64,000 nt of DNA from Verrucomicrobiota bacterium (GTDB taxonomy: Bacteria; Verrucomicrobiota; Verrucomicrobiia; Verrucomicrobiales; V1-33): the NCBI GenBank assembly GCA_003402705.1, contig QQNF01000002.1:1-64000 (forward strand), in the 5' to 3' direction. The position numbers were made by a program, and so were the translations under genes. Under the pieces are notes generated by a model, which saw nothing but the letters and a program-made list of their open reading frames with translations, had not been told where the DNA came from and searched no databases. This document shows, one piece after another, positions 49,896 to 59,169 of the stretch (positions are counted from its first letter, which is position 1; each line of letters opens with the position of its first letter).

Positions 49896-51107
49896 ATGGC
49901 TGACCTGACTACACTTCCTGATGCGCACGGGCATTTTGGCCGCTTTGGCGGCATGTTTGTGCCGGAGACCCTGATGTTCGCGCTCAAGGAGCTGGCGGAC
50001 GAGTATGATCGGGCGAAGGCGGATCCTGCGTTTCAGGCGGAATTGGACCGCTTGCTGGGCGAGTACGTGGGGCGGCCGACGCCTTTGTACTTGGCGGAGC
50101 GGTGGACGGAGAAGATGGGGGGTGCGAAGGTGTATTTGAAGCGGGAGGATTTGCTGCATACGGGGGCGCACAAGATCAACAATGCGCTGGGTCAGATTCT
50201 GCTGGCGAAGCGGCTGGGGAAGCAGCGGATCATTGCTGAGACTGGGGCGGGGCAGCACGGGGTGGCGACGGCGACGGTGGCGGCGCGGTTTGGGTGTGAG
50301 TGTGTGATTTACATGGGAGCGGAGGACATGAGGCGGCAGGCGCTGAATGTGGCGCGGATGCGTTTTCTAGGTGCGGAGGTACGGGCGGTGACGGCTGGGC
50401 AGGCGACGCTGAAGGAAGCGGTGAATGAGGCGATGCGGGATTGGGTGACGAATGTGCGGACGACGCATTACATTCTGGGGAGTGCGCTGGGTTCGCATCC
50501 GTTTCCGATGATTGTGCGGGATTTTCACCGGGTGATCGGGGTGGAGGCGCGGCGGCAGGTGCTGGAGCGGGAAGGGCGGTTGCCGGAATTGCTGGTGGCG
50601 TGTGTGGGTGGGGGGAGCAATGCGATTGGGTTATTTCATGCCTTTCTGGGCGATGAGGGGGTGCGGATGATCGGGGTGGAAGCGGGTGGTGACGGGATTA
50701 CGGAGGGTCGGCATGCGGCGCGGTTCCAAGGGGGACGGCTGGGAGTGCTGCAGGGGACGAAGACGTGGCTGCTGGCGGACGGTGACGGGCAGATTCAGCT
50801 GACGCACAGTGTGAGTGCTGGTCTGGACTATGCGGCGGTGGGGCCGGAGCACGCGTATTACCAGGACATCGGGCGGATTGAGTACACGTATGCGACGGAT
50901 TCGGAGGCGCTGGAAGCGTTTCAGGAGTTGGCGCAGGTGGAAGGGATTATTCCGGCCCTTGAGACGGCGCATGCGATTGCGCATGTGCGGAAGGTGGCTC
51001 CGGCGATGCCGAAGGAGAGCGCGATCGTGGTGAATCTGTCCGGCCGAGGGGATAAGGACGTCGCGGAGGCGTCGCGGCACATTCTCGGGGAGACGATCAA
51101 GCTCTGA
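49896..51107 (+). CDS. trpB: Tryptophan synthase beta subunit
   Basis: Condenses indole with L-serine to form L-tryptophan, with pyridoxal phosphate. The PLP lysine is Lys93 in [15 protein letters not shown]. Other blocks are the N-terminal [57 protein letters not shown] and [16 protein letters not shown] (phosphate loop). The C-terminal [12 protein letters not shown] completes the set. The 403 residues and TrpB1-type sequence ([18 protein letters not shown]) imply partnership with TrpA, but trpA is not in the next gene or the window. The gene stands alone, with the amidase gene convergent 13 bp away. Confidence 0.97.
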   Translation: MADLTTLPDAHGHFGRFGGMFVPETLMFALKELADEYDRAKADPAFQAELDRLLGEYVGRPTPLYLAERWTEKMGGAKVYLKREDLLHTGAHKINNALGQILLAKRLGKQRIIAETGAGQHGVATATVAARFGCECVIYMGAEDMRRQALNVARMRFLGAEVRAVTAGQATLKEAVNEAMRDWVTNVRTTHYILGSALGSHPFPMIVRDFHRVIGVEARRQVLEREGRLPELLVACVGGGSNAIGLFHAFLGDEGVRMIGVEAGGDGITEGRHAARFQGGRLGVLQGTKTWLLADGDGQIQLTHSVSAGLDYAAVGPEHAYYQDIGRIEYTYATDSEALEAFQELAQVEGIIPALETAHAIAHVRKVAPAMPKESAIVVNLSGRGDKDVAEASRHILGETIKL

Positions 51108-51119
51108 GAGTGGGAGGGA

Positions 51120-52430
51120 TCAGACGGAGGAGCGGGCGGCGCGGAAGTAGTCGGCGAGGCCTGCGGCGATGCCGGAGGCGTATTCGCGGAAGATGGAGGG
51201 ACGGGTGATGCCGGCGACCTCGCGGGAGTTTTCGTAGTCGCCGGCCTGGATTCTGGCGAAGACGTCGGCATTGTTCATGACGTAGGGTTCGAGGAAGACG
51301 ACGGGGCATTCGTAGACCCGGTTGGCGAGGAGATTGCGGATCCAGACGAAGGGGTTGTCGGCGACGGGGCGAGCGGAGTTGCCTGGGTAGCGGTAGGCAG
51401 GGAGACTGGTGGCTTCGGCCATGCGGCGGGCGACGGCGTTGCAGAGGGCGAGTTCGGATTCGGGGATGCCCTGGATGATGCGTTTGAGGGATTCGAGGCG
51501 CTGGTCGTCGAGGGTGAGTTCGCCGGGGAGGAGACAGCCGTGGGCGAGGACGTGGAGGTGGTTGGCGGAGGAGAAGCGCGGGTTGGCGGGGTCGCCGCCC
51601 CAGCTGTCGGCGTTGAAGTGGAGGCAGAGGACGAGGTCGGGTTTGAGGATGGTGTTGACGCGGCGGCCGCGTTCTCTGATTTCGGCGGTGCGGTAGAAGA
51701 GCCGTTCGCTTTCGCGGCGGAGGGCTCGGTCGGTGATGGCGGTGCCGTCCTGCTGGAGGCTGAGGCGAGCGGTTTCGAGGAGGTCTGGCGGGCGGAGAGG
51801 AGTGAGCGGGTCGTTGGAGGAGCGGACGAGGTCGACGTGAGCGCCCATGGATTCGAGGAGGGGGCGGAGGGCGGTGGCGGTGGCGAGGGTGAGGTTGCCT
51901 TCCTGGACGGGTGAGGCGTCGCCCATGCGGTACCAGCGTTCTTCCATGCGGGCCCATGGGCCGCCGATGTGGCCTGGGTCGATGGCGATGCGGAGGTCTG
52001 CGAGGGGTTTAGCGGGATTGGAGAGTGGGGGGAGTTCCGAGGCTTTGCGCCAGAAGCGGGATTCGGGTTTCGGGAGGGAGGCGGAGGAGGCGGCGAAGCG
52101 GAGCGAGTAGGGCGGGAGTGAGGCGTCGCGGGAGGCGCGGCGGATGAGGGCGGCGGCGTCGGTGATTTGGATGTGGGTGAACCATGAGCCGGGAGTGGCG
52201 GTGAGGGTGGAGTTGAGGAGTTGGGTGAAGGCGTCGCGGGTGAGGGAATCCTGGAAGGGGTCGAGGGATGACCAGTCGGGCGGGGGTGCGAGGGGGGTGA
52301 GGAACCAGGGAGGAGGGGCCGGAGCGGCGGCGGGTTTTTTGCGGCAGGCGGGGAGAGCGGAAGCCGCGACGGCGGCGGCGCGGAGGATGAGGGCGCGCCG
52401 GGAGAGGGGCCGGGGATGATTGGGTGGCAT
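51120..52430 (-). CDS. N-acetylmuramoyl-L-alanine amidase, Tat-type lipoprotein
   Basis: Cleaves the amide between MurNAc and L-Ala in peptidoglycan. ATG 52430 gives a leader with twin arginines (LSRRALILRAAAV) and a lipobox-like ALPAC, so it may be a Tat-exported lipoprotein; this is unusual for an amidase. The Amidase_3 domain (~residues 140-430) begins LRIAIDPGHIGGPWAR with the zinc His. It continues QEGNLTLATATALRPLLES with the second zinc ligand Glu, LCLHFNADSWGG with the third ligand, and VFLEPYVMNNADVF with the catalytic Glu. The ~140-residue N-terminal part is helical and unknown. The gene lies 22 bp downstream of the KDPG aldolase on the same strand. Confidence 0.85.
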   Translation of the reverse strand: MPPNHPRPLSRRALILRAAAVAASALPACRKKPAAAPAPPPWFLTPLAPPPDWSSLDPFQDSLTRDAFTQLLNSTLTATPGSWFTHIQITDAAALIRRASRDASLPPYSLRFAASSASLPKPESRFWRKASELPPLSNPAKPLADLRIAIDPGHIGGPWARMEERWYRMGDASPVQEGNLTLATATALRPLLESMGAHVDLVRSSNDPLTPLRPPDLLETARLSLQQDGTAITDRALRRESERLFYRTAEIRERGRRVNTILKPDLVLCLHFNADSWGGDPANPRFSSANHLHVLAHGCLLPGELTLDDQRLESLKRIIQGIPESELALCNAVARRMAEATSLPAYRYPGNSARPVADNPFVWIRNLLANRVYECPVVFLEPYVMNNADVFARIQAGDYENSREVAGITRPSIFREYASGIAAGLADYFRAARSSV

Positions 52431-52452
52431 GGCGCGTGGTTTGGTGAGGCCG

Positions 52453-53121
52453 TTAGGGGTCGATGGAGTTGCGGATGCCGTTGCGGATGGCGATGGCGCG
52501 GGCGGCGCGGTCGGTGATGGCGGCCCAGTCTTTGTTTGCGATGAGGTCGCGTGGGGCGAGCCATGAGCCGCCGACGGCACCGGTGAGCGGGTGGCGGAGC
52601 CAGTCGCCGCAATTGGATTCGGAGATGCCGCCGAGGGGGATGTAGTGGAGGCCGAGGTGGTGGTAGGGGGCGGCGATGGCTTCGAGGTATTTGAGGCCGC
52701 CGCAGGGTTCAGCGGGGAAGAATTTGAGGAGACGGCAGTGGAAGGCGAGGGCGTTTTCGATGTCTGAGGGGGTGCAGATGCCTGGGGCGAAGGGGAGGTT
52801 GGCGTTGCGGGCGGCGGAGACGGTGGTGGGGTTCATGCCTGGGGCGACGGCGAAGGCGGCGTCGGCGTCGACGGCTTGGAGGACTTGGTCGGGGGTGAGG
52901 ACGGTACCGAGGCCAGCGAGCATTTTGGGGAAGGCGCGGCGGATGCGGCGGAGGGCGGCGAGGGCGGCGGGGGTCCGGAGGGTGAGTTCCATGGCGCGGA
53001 TGCCGCCGGCGAGGAGGGCTTCGGCGACTGGTTCGGCGTCGTCCTCGCGATCGAGGATGAGGACGGCGGCGATGGCTTCGGTTTGGAGCTGGGAGAAAAC
53101 GGAGGATTCGCGGTCGGTCAT
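52453..53121 (-). CDS. eda: KDPG/KHG aldolase
   Basis: Splits 2-keto-3-deoxy-6-phosphogluconate to pyruvate and glyceraldehyde-3-phosphate (last step of the Entner-Doudoroff pathway), and can also act on 4-hydroxy-2-oxoglutarate. ATG 53121 (MTDRESSVFSQLQTEAIAAV) is preferred over an upstream frame that would run into valS leader DNA. The active-site Glu45 in MELTLRT and Schiff-base Lys133 in LLKFFPAEPCGG sit at the family positions. VAPGMNP, PFAPGICTPSDIENAL and IPLGGISESN complete the barrel. 222 residues is normal. No gene for 6-phosphogluconate dehydratase is nearby. Divergent from valS. Confidence 0.93.
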   Translation of the reverse strand: MTDRESSVFSQLQTEAIAAVLILDREDDAEPVAEALLAGGIRAMELTLRTPAALAALRRIRRAFPKMLAGLGTVLTPDQVLQAVDADAAFAVAPGMNPTTVSAARNANLPFAPGICTPSDIENALAFHCRLLKFFPAEPCGGLKYLEAIAAPYHHLGLHYIPLGGISESNCGDWLRHPLTGAVGGSWLAPRDLIANKDWAAITDRAARAIAIRNGIRNSIDP

Positions 53122-53237
53122 GGGTGGAAGGTATGGTGAGGGGAGGGAGCGTGCCACGGGAAAAGGGGGGCGTGGTGAGGAGCTGGGTGGTTTCGTCCCT
53201 TGCGCGTGGGAGGGGTGCCCGGTATGACGGCGGGACT

Positions 53238-55916
53238 ATGGCAGAACTGACGAAAGCTTATCTTCCGGGCGAGGTAGAGGAACGCTGGTATGCGCGGTGG
53301 CAGGAGGCTGGGTGTTTCACGGCGGATGCGGGGAGTGAGAAGCCTGGGTACAGCATTGTGATTCCGCCGCCGAACGTGACGGGGATTCTGCATTTGGGGC
53401 ATGTGCTGAACAACACGCTGCAGGACATCTTGGCGCGACGGGCGCGGCAGGAAGGGAAGGAAGTGTTGTGGCTGCCGGGGACGGATCATGCGGGGATTGC
53501 GACGCAGACGCAGGTGGAGAAGGAGTTGCGGAAGACGGAGGGGAAGACGCGACGGGATCTGGGGCGGGAGGCGTTTACGGAGCGGGTGTGGGAGTGGAAG
53601 GAGAAGTACGGCGGGATCATCATCAGCCAGCTGAAGCGGTTAGGGTGTTCGTGCGACTGGACGCGACTGAGGTTCACGATGGACGAGGGGTACAGCCGGG
53701 AAGTGCAGCGGGTGTTTGTCGATTTGTTCCGCAAAGGGTTGATTTACCGTGGGTTGCGGATGGTGAACTGGTGTCCGGTGAGCCTGACGGCATTGAGTGA
53801 CGAGGAAGTGATTCCGAAGCAGCAGAAGGGGAAGTTCTACACGATGAGGTATGAGGTGGTGGAGGAGCCGGGGAGGTTTCTGGAGATCAGCACGACGCGG
53901 CCGGAGACCCTGATGGGGGATACGGCGGTGGCGGTGCATCCGGAGGACGAGCGGCATGCGGATCTGATCGGGAAGCATGTGTGGCGGCCGTTTCCGCGGG
54001 GGCCGATTCCGGTGATTGGGGATGCGGCGGTGGACAAGGAGTTCGGGACTGGGGCGTTGAAGGTGACGCCGGCGCATGACCTTGTGGATTTTGAGATCGG
54101 GGTGCGGCATGGATTGCCGGTGAGGGACGTGCTGCATGCGGACGGGCGGATCAATTGTCCCGAGTGTCCGGAGCTGGACGGAATGGATCGATTCAAGGCG
54201 CGGGTGAAGGCGGCGGAGATGCTAGGGGAGGCTGGGGCGCTGGTGAAGGAGGAGGATTATGTGAACAATGTGGGGTACAGTGAGCGGGCGGACGTGCCGA
54301 TTGAGCCGCGGTTGTCGCTGCAGTGGTTTTTGAAGTATCCGAGAGTGGAGGAGACGGCGGAGGCGGTGGCGAGCGATGCGATCCGGTTCCGGCCGGAACG
54401 GTGGAAGAAGACCTTTGCGCACTGGATGGGTGGGTTGAAGGACTGGTGCATCAGCCGGCAGTTGTGGTGGGGGCATCGGATTCCGGTGTGGTACCGGAAG
54501 GATCGTGCGGTGGCGCTGCAGGGGGCGGAGACGCTGGATGTGGGGAACATCGAGGGGGGTGATCTGCATGTTAGCGACGTGCCGCCGGGGGATCCGGAGA
54601 ACTGGGTGCAGGACGAGGACAGCATGGACACGTGGTTCAGTTCGTGGTTGTGGCCGTATGCGACGATGGACGGGCCGACGCAGGCGAAGTTCTATCCGAC
54701 ATCGGATCTGGTGACTGGTCCTGACATTATCTTTTTCTGGGTGGCGCGGATGATCATGGCTGGGTATGAGTTCAAGGGTGAGCTGCCGTTCCGGAACGTG
54801 TTTTTCACGTCGATCATCCGGGACCGTCAGGGACGGAAGATGAGCAAGTCGCTGGGGAATTCGCCGGATCCGATTGATCTGATGGCGAAGTATGGGGCGG
54901 ACGGGTTGCGGTTCGGGTTGCTGCGGATGGCTCCGACGGGGAGTGACGTGAAGTTTGACGAGGCGCAGATTGAGGAGGGGCGGAATTTTGCGAACAAGCT
55001 GTGGAATGCGGCGCGGTTCCGGCAGATGCAGGGTGCGGAGTTGGGTGGTGCGGAGGAGGGAGTGGGGGAGCAGACGTCGGTGTTCTGTCTGGATGTGATT
55101 GCGAAGCTGGATCGGTTGCAGGTGGAGTATGCGGCGGCGCTAGGGGAGTACAGTTTCAATGCGGCGGCGCAGTTGCTGTATGATTTTTTCCGTGGGGAGT
55201 ATTGCGATCGGTTTCTGGAGGCGGCGAAGCCTGATTTGAGTGCGGAGGCGGCAGCTGGGGCGCGGGCGGCGGTGCTGCGGACGATTGATGCGGTGTACGG
55301 GAGGTTTCTGCAGCTGCTGCATCCGTACATGCCGCATGTGACGGAGGAATTGTGGTCGACGATGGGTTATGCGAGTGGCGGGAGGTTTCTGACGGTGACG
55401 CCGCTGGAGGTGCGGCCGCTGCTGGAGGGGGTGGACGCTGGGGTGGTGAGGCGTGCGGAGGAGAGTGCGGCGGCGGTTTACGAGACGGCGGCGCGGATTC
55501 GGAATCTGAAGGCGGCGTGCGGGTTGCCGGCGCGGCGGGATCTTGGATTTGTGCTGAAGCCTTCTGCGGAGCTGCCAAGTCGAGAACTGGTCACCCTTGG
55601 GGTGCTGGCGGGGGCGGGATCGATTGTGGTGGATGGGGCGTATGTGAAGGGCCGGAACACGGCGGGAGCGTTGACGCCGCTGGGGGAAGTGTATCTGCCA
55701 TTAACGGGACTCATTGATATCGAGGCAGAAAGAGCGCGACTGGGCAAGGAACTGGAAAGGGTCCAGGGGGAAGTGGCGAAGGTGGACGCGAAGCTTGGGA
55801 GTGAGAGTTTTGTGAGTCGGGCGCCTGATGAGGTGGTGGAAGAGCACCGGCAGAGACGGGCCGACTGGCTAACGCAATCCTCACAATTGGGGGAAATGTT
55901 GCGGAATCTTGGTTGA
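53238..55916 (+). CDS. valS: Valyl-tRNA synthetase
   Basis: A class I aminoacyl-tRNA synthetase charging tRNA-Val. ATG 53238 follows a purine-rich ribosome site and gives 892 residues. The HIGH motif is PPPNVTGILHLGHVLN (~residues 43-58) and KMSKS is GRKMSKSLGNSPDPIDL. The editing domain contains STTRPETLMGDTAVAVHPED (~220-240). The catalytic part continues WCISRQLWWGHRIPVWYRKD and MDTWFSSWLWPYATMDGP. The C-terminal anticodon domain (YSFNAAAQLLYDFFRGEYCD) ends in a typical ValS coiled coil (LGKELERVQGEVAKVDAKL). Length and domain order are normal. Confidence 0.97.
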   Translation: MAELTKAYLPGEVEERWYARWQEAGCFTADAGSEKPGYSIVIPPPNVTGILHLGHVLNNTLQDILARRARQEGKEVLWLPGTDHAGIATQTQVEKELRKTEGKTRRDLGREAFTERVWEWKEKYGGIIISQLKRLGCSCDWTRLRFTMDEGYSREVQRVFVDLFRKGLIYRGLRMVNWCPVSLTALSDEEVIPKQQKGKFYTMRYEVVEEPGRFLEISTTRPETLMGDTAVAVHPEDERHADLIGKHVWRPFPRGPIPVIGDAAVDKEFGTGALKVTPAHDLVDFEIGVRHGLPVRDVLHADGRINCPECPELDGMDRFKARVKAAEMLGEAGALVKEEDYVNNVGYSERADVPIEPRLSLQWFLKYPRVEETAEAVASDAIRFRPERWKKTFAHWMGGLKDWCISRQLWWGHRIPVWYRKDRAVALQGAETLDVGNIEGGDLHVSDVPPGDPENWVQDEDSMDTWFSSWLWPYATMDGPTQAKFYPTSDLVTGPDIIFFWVARMIMAGYEFKGELPFRNVFFTSIIRDRQGRKMSKSLGNSPDPIDLMAKYGADGLRFGLLRMAPTGSDVKFDEAQIEEGRNFANKLWNAARFRQMQGAELGGAEEGVGEQTSVFCLDVIAKLDRLQVEYAAALGEYSFNAAAQLLYDFFRGEYCDRFLEAAKPDLSAEAAAGARAAVLRTIDAVYGRFLQLLHPYMPHVTEELWSTMGYASGGRFLTVTPLEVRPLLEGVDAGVVRRAEESAAAVYETAARIRNLKAACGLPARRDLGFVLKPSAELPSRELVTLGVLAGAGSIVVDGAYVKGRNTAGALTPLGEVYLPLTGLIDIEAERARLGKELERVQGEVAKVDAKLGSESFVSRAPDEVVEEHRQRRADWLTQSSQLGEMLRNLG

Positions 55917-55970
55917 TAAGTAATCCTTCATGATCTTTAGTGCAGACTTGCGGGAGATTGATTGCGATTG

Positions 55971-56933
55971 ATGACAAGTTTGCTGAGAATTATTGGGATG
56001 ACGCCTGAAGCCGCGCGGCTGCTTGAGGCGGCGGGGGTGCGGGGAGTGACGCAGCTGAGTCGGGAGAAGTGCGAGCCGTTGCTGAAGCGGATGGCGCTGG
56101 TGGCGTGGCAGCGCGGGCTGGGGCAGGTGGGGCTGCCGGAGAAGGAGATACTGGCGGGGTGGATCCGGGAGGCGGCGGGGCTGCCGTCGGAAGGGGATGA
56201 GATGGACCGGCAGGTGGAGGAGATGCCGGAGGCGATTACGGAGGATGGGCCGGGGCTGTGGGTGCCGCCGGGGCAGCGAGCGGCGCTGGGAGCGACTGGC
56301 GGGGGGCGGAAGGAAGTGGAGTCGGGGGGGCGGGAGGGGCAGGGGAATCCGCGGCAGACGTGGCGGACGGTGGATCCGCAGCGATTTGCGACGATTGAGG
56401 ATTACAATGCTGGGAGGATCCCGATCAAGCCGTTGTCGAGGGAGCCGGGGGGAGCGGAGGAGGATGGGGACGAGGAGGAGGAGAGTGGGCCGGAGCGGTA
56501 TCGGGTGGAGGGCCCGTCCGGGGAGTTGTCGCGGTGGGTGAGGCGTGGGGTGGTGCATCCGCGGGGTATGCACACGTGGCTTGGGGCGGTGGTGTCGGTG
56601 GTATTTCGGGTGGCGTTGCTGGCGGGGATTGTGGCGACGGTGTGGCTGATGATCACGGTGGAGACGCCAGGGGATTATGCGATGGAGGTGGGGATTGGGG
56701 CTGGAGTGCTGGTGGTGCTGGGGGTGCTGCAGATTCATTATGCGATGCGGGCGCGGTGCCGGATCTGCAGTTGTCCGCTATATTTTTCGAAGAATTGCCT
56801 GAAGAACCGGAAGGCGCATCTGATACCCGGGTTCGGTTATGTGGTGAGTGCGGCGCTGCACCTGCTGACGTTCGGGTGGTTCCGGTGCATGTATTGCGGG
56901 ACGGCGGTGCGGCTGCGGCCGGGGCATCGCTGA
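55971..56933 (+). CDS. Membrane protein with N-terminal helix-hairpin-helix-like domain and zinc ribbon
   Basis: ATG 55971 (MTSLLRIIGMTPEAARLLEA) gives 320 residues. The first ~60 form a helical domain like the DUF4332/HhH type (LEAAGVRGVTQLSREKCEPL). A Glu/Gly-rich linker with QRFATIEDYNAGRIPIKPLS follows. Two hydrophobic helices come next (VVSVVFRVALLAGIVATVWL; GIGAGVLVVLGVLQI). A C-terminal zinc-ribbon-like module has the pairs CRICSC and CMYCG (CxxC ... CxxC). The sequence between them is hydrophobic (FGYVVSAALHLLTFGWF). Location: inner membrane with the ribbon in the cytoplasm or periplasm. Function unknown; no operon partner on the same strand beyond valS, 54 bp upstream. Confidence 0.65.
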   Translation: MTSLLRIIGMTPEAARLLEAAGVRGVTQLSREKCEPLLKRMALVAWQRGLGQVGLPEKEILAGWIREAAGLPSEGDEMDRQVEEMPEAITEDGPGLWVPPGQRAALGATGGGRKEVESGGREGQGNPRQTWRTVDPQRFATIEDYNAGRIPIKPLSREPGGAEEDGDEEEESGPERYRVEGPSGELSRWVRRGVVHPRGMHTWLGAVVSVVFRVALLAGIVATVWLMITVETPGDYAMEVGIGAGVLVVLGVLQIHYAMRARCRICSCPLYFSKNCLKNRKAHLIPGFGYVVSAALHLLTFGWFRCMYCGTAVRLRPGHR

Positions 56934-56948
56934 GCGGGAGTTGCGGGG

Positions 56949-56994
56949 GACTCGGGAAAAATCCCTCGTCCATCAGACACCATCTGTTAGACGG
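56949..56994 (+). repeat. Half copy of the MITE-like element
   Basis: 46 bp matching 29647-29692 with three substitutions (starts GACTCGGGAAAAATCCC, ends AGACGG). It sits between convergent genes and directly abuts the MenC-MenE stop codon. Confidence 0.8.
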
Positions 56995-59022
56995 CTACAG
57001 CAGGAGGGAGTGGCGGATTTTGCCGAGGGGGGAGCGTGGGAGGAGGGAGTTGGCGCGGATTTCGAGGATGGCGGCGAATGGTGGGAGGGCGGCGTTGGCG
57101 GCGGCGGTCCATGCGCGGGCTTCGGTTTCCGAGGCCTCGGTGAAGAGGATGAGGGAAGCGCCGCGGCGGGGGTGAGGGGAGGCGATGACGGCGCCGGCGG
57201 CTGGGGGCATGCCTGCGAGTGCGAGGGCGGATTCGATGGCGTCGAGGTTGACGAGTTCGCCGAGGATTTTGACGGTGCGGTCGGCGCGGCCGGAGAAGGA
57301 GAGCGAGCGGCCGTCGAGTTTGGCGCGGTCGTTGGTGAGGAACCAGCCGTCGGGGTCGAGCGGTGAGGAGAGCTGCCATGAGCCGTCTGGGGAGAGCTGG
57401 AGGAAGCCTGAGAGGAGGGGGGTGCCGCGGATGGCGAGACGGCCGTCTGGGGCGATGCGGGCGTCCCAGCAGGGGAGGAGAACGAGTTGGCAGGGGTGGG
57501 CGGCGGGTTTGGCGGTGGCGATCTGGGAGGAGGCTTCGGTCATGCCGTAGGTGGCGAGGATGGGCCAGCCGAGGTTGGCGGCGGCGGCGGCGAGCGAGGG
57601 AGGGAGTGCGCCGCCGCCGATGAGGATGGCGCGGAGAGAGGAAGGGGCGCGGCAGCCTTCGGTGGTGAGGTCGTGGAGCTGGGCGGGGACGAGGGATGAT
57701 AGTGTGGCGGAGGAGTCGGAGACGAGCGCGGTGAAGTCGTGGGGGTTCCAGCGGGCGGGCATGGGGACGACCGGTGATTTGGAGAGGAAGGCGCGGGCGT
57801 GGATGCTCATGCCGCCGACGTGGAACGAGGGGAGCGGGCAGAGCCAGAGATCGTCAGGGGAGGCGAGGAGCCATGCATTGACGGCGGCGGCGTTGGCGAG
57901 GAAGGCGTGGCGGGAGAGACAGACGATGGATGGGGTGGAGCTGGTGGATCCGGAGGTGGCGAAGGCGAGGTGGCCGTGGGGGATGGCGTTGGGGGGCGGG
58001 GCTGGGTTGAGCGGGGCGCGTGGGTTGGAGAGGAGGATGCCGGGAGCGTCTGGGTTGGAGAAGTCGGTGGGTGAATGGGAGGGTGGAGAGGGGAGAGGGG
58101 AGGAGCGTTCGAGACGCTGCCATGGGAGGTTGGCGAGGAGGAGGTCGAAGCCGAGGCCGGTGCCGGGAGGTGCTAGGAGCTGCGGGCCGTTAGAGTGGAT
58201 GGCTTCGAGGAAGGCGTCGGGTTCGAAGAGGTGGTGGGTGAGGAGACCGGCATCGAGTTGGGGGAGAGGCCAGCGGGCGGCTTCGGCGGCGGCCCATGCC
58301 TGGCCGACGGGGTGGTCCATGTAGGAAGTGAAGACGACTGGTTCGGGGCGGAGGGTCCATGCGGCCGGGTTGTCGAGGGCTGGTTTGAGGACCCTGACAT
58401 CGAAGCCGGAGGTAGCGGAGGAATTGTCAGGGAGCCGGTCGAGGGCGAGGCGGAAGGCGGTGAGTTGCTTGAGCTGGGACCATGAGGCGGGGTCCCATGG
58501 GAGGGGGTCTTCGAGGAAGTCGATGGCGTGGGCCCATGGGGCGAGGGCGAGCCATGCGGGGATGGTGCCGGTGTTGTTGGCGTCGATTCTGATGCTGAGG
58601 CCGGCGGCTGAGGCGCGGGCGAGTTTGTCAGGGAGGGAAGGGTCGTCGGAGGAGGCTTTGAGTTTGACGGAGGAGAAGCCTGCGGCGGCGAGGGCTGGGA
58701 AGTCGGCGTCGTGAGTGACGGTGGCGTGGCTTTTCGGGATGGAGAGGTTGAGGAAGAGCGAGTGGTTGGCGCGGCGGGCGGCGGCGTCGGCGGAGAGGCA
58801 GGCGAAGGTGCGTGCGATGAGCGGGGAGGAACGGCCGCGGCGGAGGAGGGAGAGTTGTTCGTCGAGCGGGGCGTCGCCGAGTTCGGGCCATGGCTGGAGA
58901 CAGGCGAAGCCGCCGTCGCGGAGGAGGAGGATGCCTTCGAGGGAGGTGCGGGAACTGCGGCGGTTAGGGCCTGCTGGGGAGCGGAGGTGGAGTGAGTAGT
59001 GGTGGATCCAGAGCGGTTGCAT
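56995..59022 (-). CDS. menC-menE: Fused o-succinylbenzoate synthase (MenC) and o-succinylbenzoate-CoA ligase (MenE)
   Basis: Catalyses two consecutive steps of menaquinone synthesis: dehydration of SHCHC to o-succinylbenzoate, then its CoA activation. Residues ~1-300 are an enolase-superfamily MenC with the expected residues: Lys120-x-Lys122 (SSVKLKAS), Asp148 (RIDANNTG), Glu171 (IDFLEDPLP), Asp195 (LALDRLP) and Lys213 (VLKPALDN). Residues ~350-675 are an ANL-type acyl-CoA synthetase: phosphate loop TSGSTSSTPSIVCLSRHAF (356-374), ATYGMTEASSQIA (490-502), FLTNDRAKLDG and SFSGRADRTVKILGELVN. The C-terminal SPLGKIRHSLL holds the adenylation Lys. The ANL half is shortish (~330 residues versus ~450). 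No other men gene is near. Both halves look intact. Confidence 0.88.
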   Translation of the reverse strand: MQPLWIHHYSLHLRSPAGPNRRSSRTSLEGILLLRDGGFACLQPWPELGDAPLDEQLSLLRRGRSSPLIARTFACLSADAAARRANHSLFLNLSIPKSHATVTHDADFPALAAAGFSSVKLKASSDDPSLPDKLARASAAGLSIRIDANNTGTIPAWLALAPWAHAIDFLEDPLPWDPASWSQLKQLTAFRLALDRLPDNSSATSGFDVRVLKPALDNPAAWTLRPEPVVFTSYMDHPVGQAWAAAEAARWPLPQLDAGLLTHHLFEPDAFLEAIHSNGPQLLAPPGTGLGFDLLLANLPWQRLERSSPLPSPPSHSPTDFSNPDAPGILLSNPRAPLNPAPPPNAIPHGHLAFATSGSTSSTPSIVCLSRHAFLANAAAVNAWLLASPDDLWLCPLPSFHVGGMSIHARAFLSKSPVVPMPARWNPHDFTALVSDSSATLSSLVPAQLHDLTTEGCRAPSSLRAILIGGGALPPSLAAAAANLGWPILATYGMTEASSQIATAKPAAHPCQLVLLPCWDARIAPDGRLAIRGTPLLSGFLQLSPDGSWQLSSPLDPDGWFLTNDRAKLDGRSLSFSGRADRTVKILGELVNLDAIESALALAGMPPAAGAVIASPHPRRGASLILFTEASETEARAWTAAANAALPPFAAILEIRANSLLPRSPLGKIRHSLLL

Positions 59023-59046
59023 GGTTAGAGACGGGTGATGGGTTCC

Positions 59047-59082
59047 GGTGCAGCCCGCATTAAAGCTGGAATCGTCTGGTTA
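59047..59082 (+). repeat. Diverged end of the MITE-like element
   Basis: Starts GGTGCAGCCCG like the left end at 29495 and continues with about 70% identity over 36 bp. The rest of the 59023-59169 gap holds a GGCCGGGACGGCC palindrome (~59118) and nothing else recognisable. Confidence 0.5.
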
Positions 59083-59169
59083 GTGGGGAGGGAAGATACT
59101 GCTTTGCTGGGGTTGAGACAAGGCCGGGACGGCCTGCTTCGGGGGGTATCCGGTGATTGAGGGGATTTC

